Origin: TMED23 sp964643045
GTDB taxonomy: Bacteria; Pseudomonadota; Alphaproteobacteria; Rhodospirillales; UBA2165
Length of the DNA stretch: 64,000 bases
Assembly: GCA_964643045.1 (NCBI GenBank)
Contig: CAZXSC010000003.1
Coordinates: 1 to 64,000, forward strand
Direction of reading: 5' to 3'
Position numbers and translations under genes: made by a program. Shown piece by piece: positions 17,541-26,823 of this stretch. Numbering within the stretch: position 1 is the stretch's first letter; each line of letters starts with the position of its first letter. The notes under the pieces are model-generated. The model made no database searches. It was not told the origin of the DNA and saw nothing but the letters and a program-made list of their open reading frames with translations.

Positions 17541-18374
17541 CTAAAGATTATACTTCATAAGCTTTAGCGATAATTCCCGAGCCATATAAAGCGCAACTGC
17601 CTCTTCACTGCAATTTTCTTTCCACCATAACCGAGTTTTATTCGAAATATCTTGGAGCCTTTGGTTATCATTTAAAAGTCTGTCTGCTATATTTTTTAGT
17701 TCCCACCAGTCATCAATTTCAATCACTGGCCAACCATTGGTGAACCAAGATTGTAATTGACGTGCTGCCACTACAACACAACCGGCCCGCATTGCCTCAT
17801 AAAGTCGGAAGGTTTCATGGCTAATACCTTTTGGGCAAAGTGCAATTCTTGCCTGCGCCATGTTATGTGCGTATACACTATGTTGAAATTCAACAGTTCT
17901 TTCTATCATGATAGCCCAATTTTTTGGATTTTGGGCAAATTCTTCTTCTGCAAAGGCAAAGAAATTCTCTCTATTGTCAGAACGGCCCATGAAAAAAAAA
18001 TCAATAGTCCGGTCCTTCATCATCTGGACGTCAAGGCCGACTGTACTTTTATGGCAGCCTAGCGGCACGCCATGCACAACATCGGTACCTGAATTTAATG
18101 GTAGATAATTCTTAAACACCATAAAAACCTTATTAGCGTATGCTGGGATTCCATGAATACTATCTTGAATCTGATAGACGACAACCTCTGATTCGTTCTC
18201 TATTTCCAGGGTCTCAGCTTGAGAAGTGACATAAAAAACAAAATTTTTGGCAAATCTTAATGCTCTCAAGTGCTCATCAAGTAATACTAAAACCTTTTGA
18301 ACATGATCCCATTCACCGCAATCTTCCGTCAAATCCCATATCACGTCTATATTATTAAATTTTGGATACGGCAT
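17541..18374 (-). CDS. Exostosin/GT47-like glycosyltransferase
   Basis: 277 aa. The C-terminal half carries the exostosin-type donor-binding signature: ALCPKGISHETFRLYEAMRAGCVVV at about residues 178-202, with Arg190 and Glu193. Before it comes DFFFMGRSDNRENFF, typical of the start of the sugar-nucleotide domain. No signal peptide or membrane segment is visible. The acceptor is unknown. Its place at the edge of the B12 island, next to a COG0523 GTPase, has no obvious metabolic logic and may mark an island boundary. A good GAGGGAAA ribosome site precedes the ATG. Confidence 0.6.
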   Translation of the reverse strand: MPYPKFNNIDVIWDLTEDCGEWDHVQKVLVLLDEHLRALRFAKNFVFYVTSQAETLEIENESEVVVYQIQDSIHGIPAYANKVFMVFKNYLPLNSGTDVVHGVPLGCHKSTVGLDVQMMKDRTIDFFFMGRSDNRENFFAFAEEEFAQNPKNWAIMIERTVEFQHSVYAHNMAQARIALCPKGISHETFRLYEAMRAGCVVVAARQLQSWFTNGWPVIEIDDWWELKNIADRLLNDNQRLQDISNKTRLWWKENCSEEAVALYMARELSLKLMKYNL

Positions 18375-18451
18375 TTCATTTCCCTCATTTACAAAATAAC
18401 ATAAATCCGCAAGAAGGTCTGCTGTCCGTTACGCATCAGAGTTGTTATACT

Positions 18452-19486
18452 ATGAATATGTCAGACAAGAAAAAAAATATTCTGGAGCCGCTTCACGGCG
18501 GTGATCTAAAATTAGCGGTGGAAGAGTTTGGCGTGAAGGATGAAGGTTGGATTGATCTATCAACGGGTGTTAATAGAAATCACTATCCAAACATTGATGT
18601 AAGTACAACCGCAGCAACAAACCTACCATCAAGTAATGATAACGAAAACCTTCTGGAGAGCGCTAGAAAGTTTTACAAGGTCAGCGTCTTTAGTCAAATA
18701 ATTGCAGCTCCAGGTACTCAACTAATATTGCAGAATATTCCACCTATTTTCCCGAACCGCAAAGTAGCTATTTTTTCCCCGACTTATGAGGAACATCGAT
18801 ACACCTGGGAAAAAGCTGGCAACAAAGTTGTACCAGTCAGTTCATTGGGCGCACTCACTGAGGGGGCTATTGGGGTTGTTGTAAATCCGAACAATCCGGA
18901 CGGCCAAACACATCAGGTAGGTGATTTACTAGCTATTTCAGAACAGCTGGAACTACTAATTATTGACGAAGCTTTCTGCGATAACGTGCCAGAACTAAGT
19001 GCCATTCCTCATTTGGCAAATGGCAAGATTCTCGTTTTACGGTCCTTAGGAAAGTTCTTTGGGTTAGCAGGCTTAAGGCTCGGATTTGCAATTGGGCCGA
19101 CACAAGTTACTCAAATGCTAATAGAACGGCTCGGCCCTTGGGCGGTATCGGGACCGGCTATCGAAGTTGGCAACAGAGCACTATCGGATAATATTTGGAT
19201 TTCGAAGATGAAAGAGAAACTAATAGAGAAAAATACACGGCTTAATCGAATACTTAAAAAACAAAATTTGTCAATAATCGGTGGGACGGAATTATTTACA
19301 CTTGTTAAAACCGCTCAAGCTCCAGACATCTATAAAATCCTTGGTGATAAAGGAATTCTTGTCCGACGATTTGAAGAACAAAAGAATTGGCTAAGAATAG
19401 GATTGCCTGGTATAGAAATTGAATGGGATCGCTTTGAACTCGCTTTAAATTCTAACTCAAACACTATCAACGATATGAGCGAATGA
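18452..19486 (+). CDS. cobC: Threonine-phosphate decarboxylase (cobalamin linker synthesis)
   Basis: About 344 aa from the ATG at 18452 (a second ATG lies at 18458). The open frame reaches back to a TTG at 18362, but that would overlap the divergent glycosyltransferase gene. A PLP-dependent class I/II aminotransferase fold with LEPLHGGDLKLAVEEFG at the N-terminus and VVVNPNNPDGQTH. The Schiff-base lysine is in LRSLGKFFGLAGLRLGFAIG. It decarboxylates L-threonine O-3-phosphate to (R)-1-aminopropan-2-yl phosphate, used by CobD. The Salmonella name is cobD. Converges with cobB, overlapping its 3' end by about 30 bases. Confidence 0.9.
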   Translation: MNMSDKKKNILEPLHGGDLKLAVEEFGVKDEGWIDLSTGVNRNHYPNIDVSTTAATNLPSSNDNENLLESARKFYKVSVFSQIIAAPGTQLILQNIPPIFPNRKVAIFSPTYEEHRYTWEKAGNKVVPVSSLGALTEGAIGVVVNPNNPDGQTHQVGDLLAISEQLELLIIDEAFCDNVPELSAIPHLANGKILVLRSLGKFFGLAGLRLGFAIGPTQVTQMLIERLGPWAVSGPAIEVGNRALSDNIWISKMKEKLIEKNTRLNRILKKQNLSIIGGTELFTLVKTAQAPDIYKILGDKGILVRRFEEQKNWLRIGLPGIEIEWDRFELALNSNSNTINDMSE

Positions 19487-20788
19487 GCCCATTACGTTTC
19501 CGACCTGGCAACCCATTTCTGGACGAACGTTTCCTTGTGCATCAGTTACATGGAACAAACTCGTCACTTCATTTTTTGAAGTAATATCGCAGTAATGGAA
19601 CTCATGTCCCCTATAGATATCACCTGCATCTCCCAACGCTCCATTATTTATGAGTGACAGTTGTCTATAGCCCAAATGTAACTCAGGATTCTCAAAAGAA
19701 GTCTCAACTGGCAAAAGACCGATCATATCATGAACTCTACCATCTCGATCAGTTAGCGTTTCACCTAAAACCATAAAGCCGCCGCATTCACCATAGATAA
19801 CAGCATCTCCGGTCGCCAACTTAATCATCGCCTGTTTGAAATTATAATTTTTCGCTAATTTAGTCGCATGAAGCTCCGGATATCCGCCTGGAAGAAAAAC
19901 ACTATCAACGGACAAGTCTGGTGTTTCACCCGCTAATGGTGAAAAGAAACTAATTTTAACGTCCACGGATCGCCAGGCATTCACGACATGCTCGTAACAG
20001 AAAGAAAAAGCATCATCCGATGCGATTGCAGTGTGATGTCCGAGCCGCGGAACGGGTAGCTGCTGACCAGAATTGGGTAAAATACTTGATTGTTTCGATA
20101 TCTTCTTCAGTAAATCAAAATCAACATGGTCCGTAATAATTTTTGCTACCTGGTCAAGCCAAGTATCTAGCTCTGGCATTTCTTGGGCGCGTATTAAACC
20201 CAAATGGCGATTAGGCAGGAATAGGTTATTATCTCTCGGGATACAGCCCACACATGGCACATGAATAGCGGAAATAGCTCCCCTTAAGATATTTTCATGT
20301 ACTGAACTGCCGACGGAATTAAAAATAACACCAGCGACGTTGATATCCGTTCGGTAATTGACGAACCCTTGTACCAAAGCTGCAACCGATGCCCCTTGTC
20401 CACTTGCATTAATTACGAGCACAACGGGCCAACCAAGCCATTTAGCGGCGTCTGCTGTACTTCCAGAACTAACGGCCTGCCCGGTAACTGCACCATCAAA
20501 CAATCCCATAGCACCTTCAGCTATAGCCGTACTTGTATTCGTAAGTACAGCAACACATTCCTCAACGAGGGTTTCCTGACGCATACACCAAAAGTCTATA
20601 TTACGGCAAATTTTTCCAGAAGCGCCTGAATGATAGGTTGGGTCGATATAATCAGGGCCAATTTTAAAGGATCCAACAGAAATGCCTGAATTCTTTAATG
20701 CTCTCAATAGACCTAAAGTAACAATGGTTTTTCCACTGCCAGAGCTAGGAGCAGCTATGATAAAGCCAGATGCTAGGTTATTGCTCAC
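19457..20788 (-). CDS. cobB: Cobyrinate or hydrogenobyrinate a,c-diamide synthase
   Basis: 443 aa from a GTG at 20788; this start overlaps the cobA stop by 11 bases and gives the usual short lead to the P-loop. The ATPase domain starts GFIIAAPSSGSGKTIVTLGLLRAL. The C-terminal class I glutamine amidotransferase domain has the nucleophile cysteine in VIYGECGGFMVLGE and a terminal MGSFAHI histidine. It amidates the a and c acetates using glutamine and ATP. Whether the substrate carries cobalt depends on which chelatase this organism uses. The open frame extends to a TTG at 20821. Confidence 0.93.
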   Translation of the reverse strand: MSNNLASGFIIAAPSSGSGKTIVTLGLLRALKNSGISVGSFKIGPDYIDPTYHSGASGKICRNIDFWCMRQETLVEECVAVLTNTSTAIAEGAMGLFDGAVTGQAVSSGSTADAAKWLGWPVVLVINASGQGASVAALVQGFVNYRTDINVAGVIFNSVGSSVHENILRGAISAIHVPCVGCIPRDNNLFLPNRHLGLIRAQEMPELDTWLDQVAKIITDHVDFDLLKKISKQSSILPNSGQQLPVPRLGHHTAIASDDAFSFCYEHVVNAWRSVDVKISFFSPLAGETPDLSVDSVFLPGGYPELHATKLAKNYNFKQAMIKLATGDAVIYGECGGFMVLGETLTDRDGRVHDMIGLLPVETSFENPELHLGYRQLSLINNGALGDAGDIYRGHEFHYCDITSKNEVTSLFHVTDAQGNVRPEMGCQVGNVMGSFAHIVDSV

Positions 20789-21590
20789 CAGTAAACCAAT
20801 CCAGCTGTTTACGAAAATCAACTATTTTACCTACTACAATTAAAGCTGGTGGCAACAAGTCAGACGCCAGAACATCATCGGCACATTTTTCCAAATCTGA
20901 GATGAGCACTTGCTGATCAGGCTTCGTTGCTGCACAAATTACGGCAACGGGGTCAGTCGCAGGACGCCCTGCCTTTAACAAATTTTGTGCAATCCGCCCA
21001 ATGTGCGCCATCCCCATAAAAAAAATCAAAGCCGGCGAGCCATCTGCCAAAGCTTTCCAATTAATATCGTCGGGGATCTTCCCGCTGGCACTGTGACCCG
21101 TGACAAATGTCACTGCAGTATTCGTACCACGAGTCGTCATCGGTATACCAGCATAAGCAAGGCCTCCAATACCTGCGGTGACACCTGGGACAATACGAAA
21201 AGGGATTTCTTCTCCCACCAAGCGAAGGCACTCCTCAGCACCTCGCCCAAAAACAAAGGGATCGCCTCCTTTAAGTCTCAGTACCCTTTTTCTTTCTTTA
21301 GCGAGTATCACCAAACGATTTGTTATATCTTGTTGCTTCTGAGAGGGTTTGCCACCACGTTTGCCAGAATATTCGAGTTCCGCATTCTGGCCAGCAAAGT
21401 TCAAAATCTCCTCGCCTACCAATGCATCATAAACGATCACGTCGGCATTTTGAATGCCATGAAGAGCTAACAGGGAGAGTAAGCCCGGATCCCCTGGGCC
21501 CGCACCTACCACCCAAACAGATCCGGCCACAAACTCTGGTAATTTAAGGGGTGTTTTTTTCATAATACTGAATTTAGCAGACTGGAGCAT
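20778..21590 (-). CDS. cobA: Uroporphyrinogen-III C-methyltransferase (SUMT)
   Basis: Up to 270 aa; the ATG at 21563 (MKKTPLKLPEF) is an equally good start and gives 261 aa, close to stand-alone SUMTs. VWVVGAGPGDPGLLSLLAL and VLRLKGGDPFVFGRGAEE are the SAM-binding signatures, and GVTAGIGGLAYAGIPMT is typical. It makes precorrin-2 by methylating C2 and C7. No dehydrogenase/chelatase (CysG) domain is fused, so precorrin-2 oxidation, if needed, requires another protein. Divergent from cbiD with only 27-54 bp between starts. Confidence 0.95.
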   Translation of the reverse strand: MLQSAKFSIMKKTPLKLPEFVAGSVWVVGAGPGDPGLLSLLALHGIQNADVIVYDALVGEEILNFAGQNAELEYSGKRGGKPSQKQQDITNRLVILAKERKRVLRLKGGDPFVFGRGAEECLRLVGEEIPFRIVPGVTAGIGGLAYAGIPMTTRGTNTAVTFVTGHSASGKIPDDINWKALADGSPALIFFMGMAHIGRIAQNLLKAGRPATDPVAVICAATKPDQQVLISDLEKCADDVLASDLLPPALIVVGKIVDFRKQLDWFTGEQ

Positions 21591-21617
21591 GATTGAAAAA
21601 GGTTATAAGTTAAAATT

Positions 21618-22730
21618 ATGACAAATATTCATGATCATGAAAGTTATGAAGAAACAAAGGAACTCCGGCGAGGTTGGACAACAGGCGCCTGCGCGACCGC
21701 TGCCAGCAAAGCCGCTTACATTGGTCTTTTGACCGGCCAAATCCCAAATGAAATTGAAATTCTACTTCCGGGAGGGCAAAAACCTGTATTTAGGATTATA
21801 GAATCAAATTTATCTAATTCAACGGCAACAGCCGCAGTAAAAAAAGATGCCGGAGATGATCCAGATGTTACGCATGGTGCGATCGTCCGAGTTACAACCC
21901 GATCAGCTGATGGGCTAGAATTCATCGCGGGTGACGGTGTGGGCATTATTTCAAAACCAGGTCTGCCAATCAGCATAGGAGAACCAGCCATCAACCCTGG
22001 ACCAAGAAAAATGATTGAAAAAAACCTTCAAATCGTCGCCGAGCAACATACACTTGACTTAAATGTTTCAGTAGAAATTTCTATCGACAATGGGGTAACG
22101 CTAGCTGCTAGAACTTGGAACCCCCGATTGGGGATTGTAGGCGGCTTATCAATTCTAGGGACGACCGGAATAGTTATTCCCTATTCTTGTGCTGCCTGGA
22201 TAGCCTCAATCCACCAAGGCATAGATGTGGCCCGCGCGACAGGGATAACTCACGTAGCAGCTTGTACTGGAAAGACGTCTGAGGATGCTATAACTACTCT
22301 CTACAATTTCGACCCTACGGCAATATTAGATATGGGGAATTTTGTTGGTGGAACGCTAAAATACCTCCGTACCCATCCAATTCCCAAAGTCACTATTGCA
22401 AGTGGATTTGGGAAACTGTCAAAACTAGCTATAGGGCATATGGATCTGCATTCAAAGCGCTCCCAAATTGATCCACATTTTTTAGCCCAACTTGCTGCTG
22501 AAGATGGAACAAAAAAAGAAATCTGCCAGAAAATCGCCAAAGCTGAGAGCGCTGGTATTATACTGAATATCATAGAAAGAAATAATCTCAAACTCGGAGA
22601 TCGTGTCGCAAAAACTGCCCAAGTTATGGCTCATAGGGAACTAAAAAACCAAGTTCAGATCGAAGTCTTAGTCTATAACAGGCAAGGGGAAAAAATTGGT
22701 CACGCGCCATTTGATGGTAAAACTAAATGA
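21618..22730 (+). CDS. cbiD: Cobalt-precorrin-5B C1-methyltransferase CbiD
   Basis: 370 aa. LRRGWTTGACATAASKAA near residue 16 is the CbiD signature, with GDGVGIISKPGLPI and LGIVGGLSILGTTGIV further on. In the oxygen-independent pathway CbiD methylates C1 after ring contraction, replacing CobF of the oxygen-dependent pathway. Its presence without CobF here supports the anaerobic-type logic at this step. The stop overlaps the cobK start by 4 nt (ATGA). Confidence 0.95.
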   Translation: MTNIHDHESYEETKELRRGWTTGACATAASKAAYIGLLTGQIPNEIEILLPGGQKPVFRIIESNLSNSTATAAVKKDAGDDPDVTHGAIVRVTTRSADGLEFIAGDGVGIISKPGLPISIGEPAINPGPRKMIEKNLQIVAEQHTLDLNVSVEISIDNGVTLAARTWNPRLGIVGGLSILGTTGIVIPYSCAAWIASIHQGIDVARATGITHVAACTGKTSEDAITTLYNFDPTAILDMGNFVGGTLKYLRTHPIPKVTIASGFGKLSKLAIGHMDLHSKRSQIDPHFLAQLAAEDGTKKEICQKIAKAESAGIILNIIERNNLKLGDRVAKTAQVMAHRELKNQVQIEVLVYNRQGEKIGHAPFDGKTK

Positions 22731-23461
22731 AAAGACTTTTAATATTAGGCGGCACGAACGACGCTGCTAAACTAGCCAAGAACGCTGCTCAATACACTAA
22801 CTTAGAAATTATTTATTCACTTGCCGGTCGTACTAAAAATCCCAATCTACCCAGTTGCGAGACACGGATTGGAGGATTTGGGGGAATAGAAGGACTAACA
22901 AACTATCTTAGGGAATTTAGGATTGATTTAGTTATCGATGCTACTCATCCGTTTGCAATAACTATTTCTAAAAACGTCAAAGAAGCTTGTGTCAAATTCA
23001 ACCTCCCATATATTAAGTTCCATAGAACTCCGTGGCCCTTGAACGACTATCACTGGACTTCGGCAAGCAATTATTCAGATGCCGCGGAAAAACTCACTAG
23101 CATGGGAAATCGCATATTCTTATCTATCGGGACAAACAGGCTTAATGCGTTTAAAAATTTATCTGAAAAATGGTTTTTAATTCGAGCAATTGAAGAACCA
23201 AGTTCAGCTCTATTACTCAAGAATTACGAAATTATATTGGAACGTGGACCATTTGATACAGTTCACGAATACAATCTCCTTTTGAACTTTAAAATTGACG
23301 TTCTCGTTTCCAAGAACAGTGGTGGTATTGTTCCAAAAAAACTTCAAGCTGCCCAAGATCTCGGCATACCAATTCTTATGATCCAGCAACCTTTACTACC
23401 CAAAATAAAGGTCGCCGAAACGTTGCGAGATACTCTTAACTGGATCGAAAGAAACATATAA
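22727..23461 (+). CDS. cobK: Precorrin-6A (or cobalt-precorrin-6A) reductase
   Basis: 244 aa. RLLILGGTNDAAKLAKNA at the N-terminus is the NADPH-binding start of CobK/CbiJ, and VIDATHPFAITISKNVKEAC and FLSIGTNRL are family motifs. It reduces the macrocycle before the CobL step. Translationally coupled to cbiD. Converges with cobM, 61 bp apart. Confidence 0.92.
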   Translation: MKRLLILGGTNDAAKLAKNAAQYTNLEIIYSLAGRTKNPNLPSCETRIGGFGGIEGLTNYLREFRIDLVIDATHPFAITISKNVKEACVKFNLPYIKFHRTPWPLNDYHWTSASNYSDAAEKLTSMGNRIFLSIGTNRLNAFKNLSEKWFLIRAIEEPSSALLLKNYEIILERGPFDTVHEYNLLLNFKIDVLVSKNSGGIVPKKLQAAQDLGIPILMIQQPLLPKIKVAETLRDTLNWIERNI

Positions 23462-23522
23462 ATTTATACTAGGGATCATATTTCCTTGAATTGAATTTTT
23501 ATCACCAGCGATATTACATAAA

Positions 23523-24278
23523 TTAACGTGGTCGCAACAAATGCTTATAAGACTTATCATAAAGACGGCTTTCCACAAAATGTTCACTACCAAAAACATG
23601 CCCGACCATAATTAAAGCCGTCCGTGTAATTTTGGCTTCGCGAACTTTGGTTCTAATATTATCAAGTGTACCAGATACTATCTTTTGATCAGGCCAAGTA
23701 GCACGATAAACCACAAAAACAGGACAGTCACTTCCATAATGGGGCGATAGGTCCTCTATGATTTTCTTTAAATTTCGAACTGAAAGATGAATGGCTAGCG
23801 TTGCCTTCGACGCTGCTAACAGGGCCAGTTCTTCTCCCTCTGGCACCCCTGACGCTTTACCACCCATCCTTGTGACTATTATTGTTTGTGAAACCTCGGG
23901 AAGTGTAAGCTCTTGTCTAAGTACAGAAGCTACTGCGGCAAAAGCAGGGACGCCCGGTGTGACATCATAATCGATACCAAGATCATCAAGCCTGCGCATT
24001 TGTTCAGCAATTGCTCCATAAATAGAGGGGTCACCGGAATGAACTCTAGCTATATCAAGACCACGTTTATTAGCTTTATTTATCTTGTCAATAATTTCGT
24101 CAAGGTGCAAAGAAGCCGTATCAATTACTTCGGCATCTTTTTGGACTTCTGCAATAATTTCTTTAGGCACGAGCGACCCAGCAAATAAGCATACTTGACA
24201 CGTCTTGATATAGTTAAGACCGCGCAAAGTTATAAGATCTGGGGCTCCTGGACCCGCACCAATAAAATGAACAGTCAT
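23523..24278 (-). CDS. cobM: Precorrin-4 C11-methyltransferase
   Basis: 251 aa. VHFIGAGPGAPDLITLRGL and ARVHSGDPSIYGAIAEQMRRL are the CobM/CbiF signatures. Methylates C11 of (cobalt-)precorrin-4. Last of the cobH-cobL-cobI-cbiG/cobJ-cobM series; its ATG overlaps the preceding stop by 4 nt. Confidence 0.95.
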   Translation of the reverse strand: MTVHFIGAGPGAPDLITLRGLNYIKTCQVCLFAGSLVPKEIIAEVQKDAEVIDTASLHLDEIIDKINKANKRGLDIARVHSGDPSIYGAIAEQMRRLDDLGIDYDVTPGVPAFAAVASVLRQELTLPEVSQTIIVTRMGGKASGVPEGEELALLAASKATLAIHLSVRNLKKIIEDLSPHYGSDCPVFVVYRATWPDQKIVSGTLDNIRTKVREAKITRTALIMVGHVFGSEHFVESRLYDKSYKHLLRPR

Positions 24279-26107
24279 TTGATACCTTTCTTCTCGACAG
24301 TATAGCCTCTTGGCGTGTACACGGATTCGGCGCCACCAGCATTCCTAAATCGTTTAGTTGTCGTATTACCTACCAACACCAGGGTCAACATATCCACTAA
24401 ATCGACATGCAAGTCGTTCAAGTTTATTACATCAATTTTTTCTTGGTCACGTCCCAGGTTCTTCGCCAAAACAACTGGCGTGTTTGGTGCTCGTGATTGC
24501 AATAAAATATCTCGGGCACGGCCTAATTGTTTACGGCGTTTTTTTGAAACTGGATTGTATAATGCTATCACAAAATCACCATCAGTAGCAGCTTTCAAAC
24601 GCTTTTCAATCGAACTCCATGGGGTTAACAAATCAGATAATGAAATAGTACAAAAATCGTGCCCCAAAGGGGCACCGATCCTAGAAGCGGCTGCTTGCAA
24701 TGCCGAGATACCTGGAAAAACACGGATCTCAACCCGTTGCCATTCGGACCTTACATCCCCTGATAGGCCCTCTTCAATCAACTCAAAGACAAGACAGGCC
24801 ATGCCATAAATACCAGCATCACCACTTGAGATTAAGGCTACTTCTTTACCTTCTGATGCTAACCTAAGTGCTTCAGCAACTCTCGCTCGTTCTTCGCCCA
24901 GCTGATATTTATGACAGTTTTTGTTCTCAATCAGCGTGCCTAGTAGATCCAAATAAAGCTTATACCCAACAATATCTGTGGCACGATTAATCTCATTTGT
25001 TGCTTCTGGCGTTCGCCAATCATTACTACCCGGTCCAATACCCACAACAGCCAGCCGGCCACATCCTCGCCCTACATTCATGGGCTCAATGATGCGTGGT
25101 GAAAGTGCTATCGCGCAAGTTATACCATTGCTTATTTGTTTAGGGACAATTAAGGTTGAATCATGGCCAGCCGCAGCAAAGGCTGCAGCTTCACAAACAC
25201 TGTGGGAGCCAACCGCATCGAACACATGCTCTGAAGGTTTGGAAATACGGGTGATTTCCCTCTCCAGCTCTGCTGCACTGAACAAGCGAACAGGCAAATC
25301 ACTAGCAGAGCCCATCTCACGAATAGCAGTTTCATCTTCCTTTAGATCAATCGTTGCTATACATGCAATCGCGGCTACACTCAGTCTATTTTCCTCCAAA
25401 ACAGAATATATAAATTTTCTTAAATCTTTAAAATCAACTCCTCTCTCACAACCAATCCCTAAAGCAAGAACGCTCGGCAGAATCACTAAATCGTTATTAT
25501 GCTCCAGTGAACATGAGTGAGTTAAACGGATTGTTTGCGCCGACTTTTCAGAAAAAGGAAGACCGGCATTTAATAACCAACTTTTATCAACACCAACTGC
25601 TGTCTCATCTTTTAAATTGACAGATTCGTCGTTCAATAAAGCCGCCATCACAGATTTTGCTTTATCCGAGCCTGCAATCCGCCATCCTTCCGGCGGATTA
25701 TCAAGCATTATCCCAAAACGCGTATCACCCGCCGTCGTAATGGCTGAGTTTATATTCAAAGCGGAGGAAATAATTGTTGCCAAATCATTGGCCCCACGAT
25801 GCCCACCTAATAAAGGCACCACTGACCGCCCATCTTCGGAGAGAGATAATACAGGTGGCTCGCGTGTTTTATCGGCTAGTATCGGAGCCAAAGCTCTAAT
25901 AACAATACCTGAAGATGCGATGGCTATAATCGCATGACCCTGGGAAAAAAGATTTTGTATGTGATTAATAGTTCTTTCAAATTTCACATCCACACTCGAA
26001 ACACGTGTTTTAAGACCATGCACTTCTGAATTAGGGATATGAACTGCCAATTTTTGAGCCAGCGTTGCACCTTTTTCATTTAAAACAATGAAAACTGGAT
26101 GTTTCAA
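24275..26107 (-). CDS. cobJ: CbiG-CobJ fusion: precorrin ring-contraction hydrolase and C17-methyltransferase
   Basis: 610 aa, two enzymes in one chain. Residues 1-340 are CbiG: IAIASSGIVIRALAPIL and PLLGGHRGANDLA in the N-terminal part, and a CobE-like LALGIGCERGVD segment from about 215. Residues 351-610 are CobJ/CbiH: RLAVVGIGPGSNDWRTPEA and ALISSGDAGIYGMA. CobJ methylates C17 with ring contraction; CbiG opens the delta-lactone and releases acetaldehyde in the cobalt-early pathway. The start is TTG, overlapping the cobI stop as TTGA. CbiG/CobJ(CbiH) fusions are known in other genomes, so the fusion is not new in itself. Confidence 0.93.
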   Translation of the reverse strand: MKHPVFIVLNEKGATLAQKLAVHIPNSEVHGLKTRVSSVDVKFERTINHIQNLFSQGHAIIAIASSGIVIRALAPILADKTREPPVLSLSEDGRSVVPLLGGHRGANDLATIISSALNINSAITTAGDTRFGIMLDNPPEGWRIAGSDKAKSVMAALLNDESVNLKDETAVGVDKSWLLNAGLPFSEKSAQTIRLTHSCSLEHNNDLVILPSVLALGIGCERGVDFKDLRKFIYSVLEENRLSVAAIACIATIDLKEDETAIREMGSASDLPVRLFSAAELEREITRISKPSEHVFDAVGSHSVCEAAAFAAAGHDSTLIVPKQISNGITCAIALSPRIIEPMNVGRGCGRLAVVGIGPGSNDWRTPEATNEINRATDIVGYKLYLDLLGTLIENKNCHKYQLGEERARVAEALRLASEGKEVALISSGDAGIYGMACLVFELIEEGLSGDVRSEWQRVEIRVFPGISALQAAASRIGAPLGHDFCTISLSDLLTPWSSIEKRLKAATDGDFVIALYNPVSKKRRKQLGRARDILLQSRAPNTPVVLAKNLGRDQEKIDVINLNDLHVDLVDMLTLVLVGNTTTKRFRNAGGAESVYTPRGYTVEKKGIK

Positions 26108-26823
26108 ATTTTTAACTCCAATATCTCCCCACTCATGTAAACTATGATCATTGAAAAATATGGTGCATTATCAACTTGGAGATTGTTTAAAGTTGCAACC
26201 TGCTGATTTTCGAAAGTTGCTCTCTCAATATAATACGCATTATCAGTAGCCCCAATTTTGTTGAGAACATTCCTTATTTTCTTTAAATGACGCCCAACTT
26301 TTACTATCACCGCAACATTGGTTGCTAATAATTTCTCTTCTAAAATAACCTCATCTAACGGTCCTGGAATCACAGAAATAGTGTCGTTACGGGCGGCTAA
26401 GGGCAACCCCAACTGAGCCGCACAAGCTGTCAATGAAGTAACTCCAGGCACCACCTTAACGACATAATGAATGGATAACCTTGCAAACAAGTACATAAAG
26501 GATCCATAAAAAAATGGATCCCCTTCACATAAGACTGCTATAACTTTGCCAGCATCTGCTGCCGCACCAATCTCGGCCGCCGCCTTGTCAAAAACATCTT
26601 GAGCAGGATAGCGCTCAATTTCCATTGGGATTGAGATAATAATTTCTTCTTGATTTTCTGTCAGATGAATATCGATTATTGAACGAGCTATACTGTCGCC
26701 ACCACGCAATACCGGATATGCTATAACATCAGCATTTTTTAATACTTTTAAGGCTTTGAGAGTGATCAGATCTGGATCACCCGGGCCAACACCGAGGCCC
26801 CATATCTTTATATCTTCATTCAT
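26104..26823 (-). CDS. cobI: Precorrin-2 C20-methyltransferase
   Basis: 239 aa. IWGLGVGPGDPDLITLKALKVL and AVLCEGDPFFYGSFMYL are the CobI/CbiL motifs, and VVPGVTSLTACAAQLGLPL follows. Methylates C20 of precorrin-2 or cobalt-factor II. The ATG overlaps the cobL stop by 4 nt. Confidence 0.95.
   Translation of the reverse strand: MNEDIKIWGLGVGPGDPDLITLKALKVLKNADVIAYPVLRGGDSIARSIIDIHLTENQEEIIISIPMEIERYPAQDVFDKAAAEIGAAADAGKVIAVLCEGDPFFYGSFMYLFARLSIHYVVKVVPGVTSLTACAAQLGLPLAARNDTISVIPGPLDEVILEEKLLATNVAVIVKVGRHLKKIRNVLNKIGATDNAYYIERATFENQQVATLNNLQVDNAPYFSMIIVYMSGEILELKI

Noticed and set aside
24315..25520. Long plus-strand frames opposite cbiG-cobJ
   Set aside because: Antisense shadows of a well-supported fusion gene.
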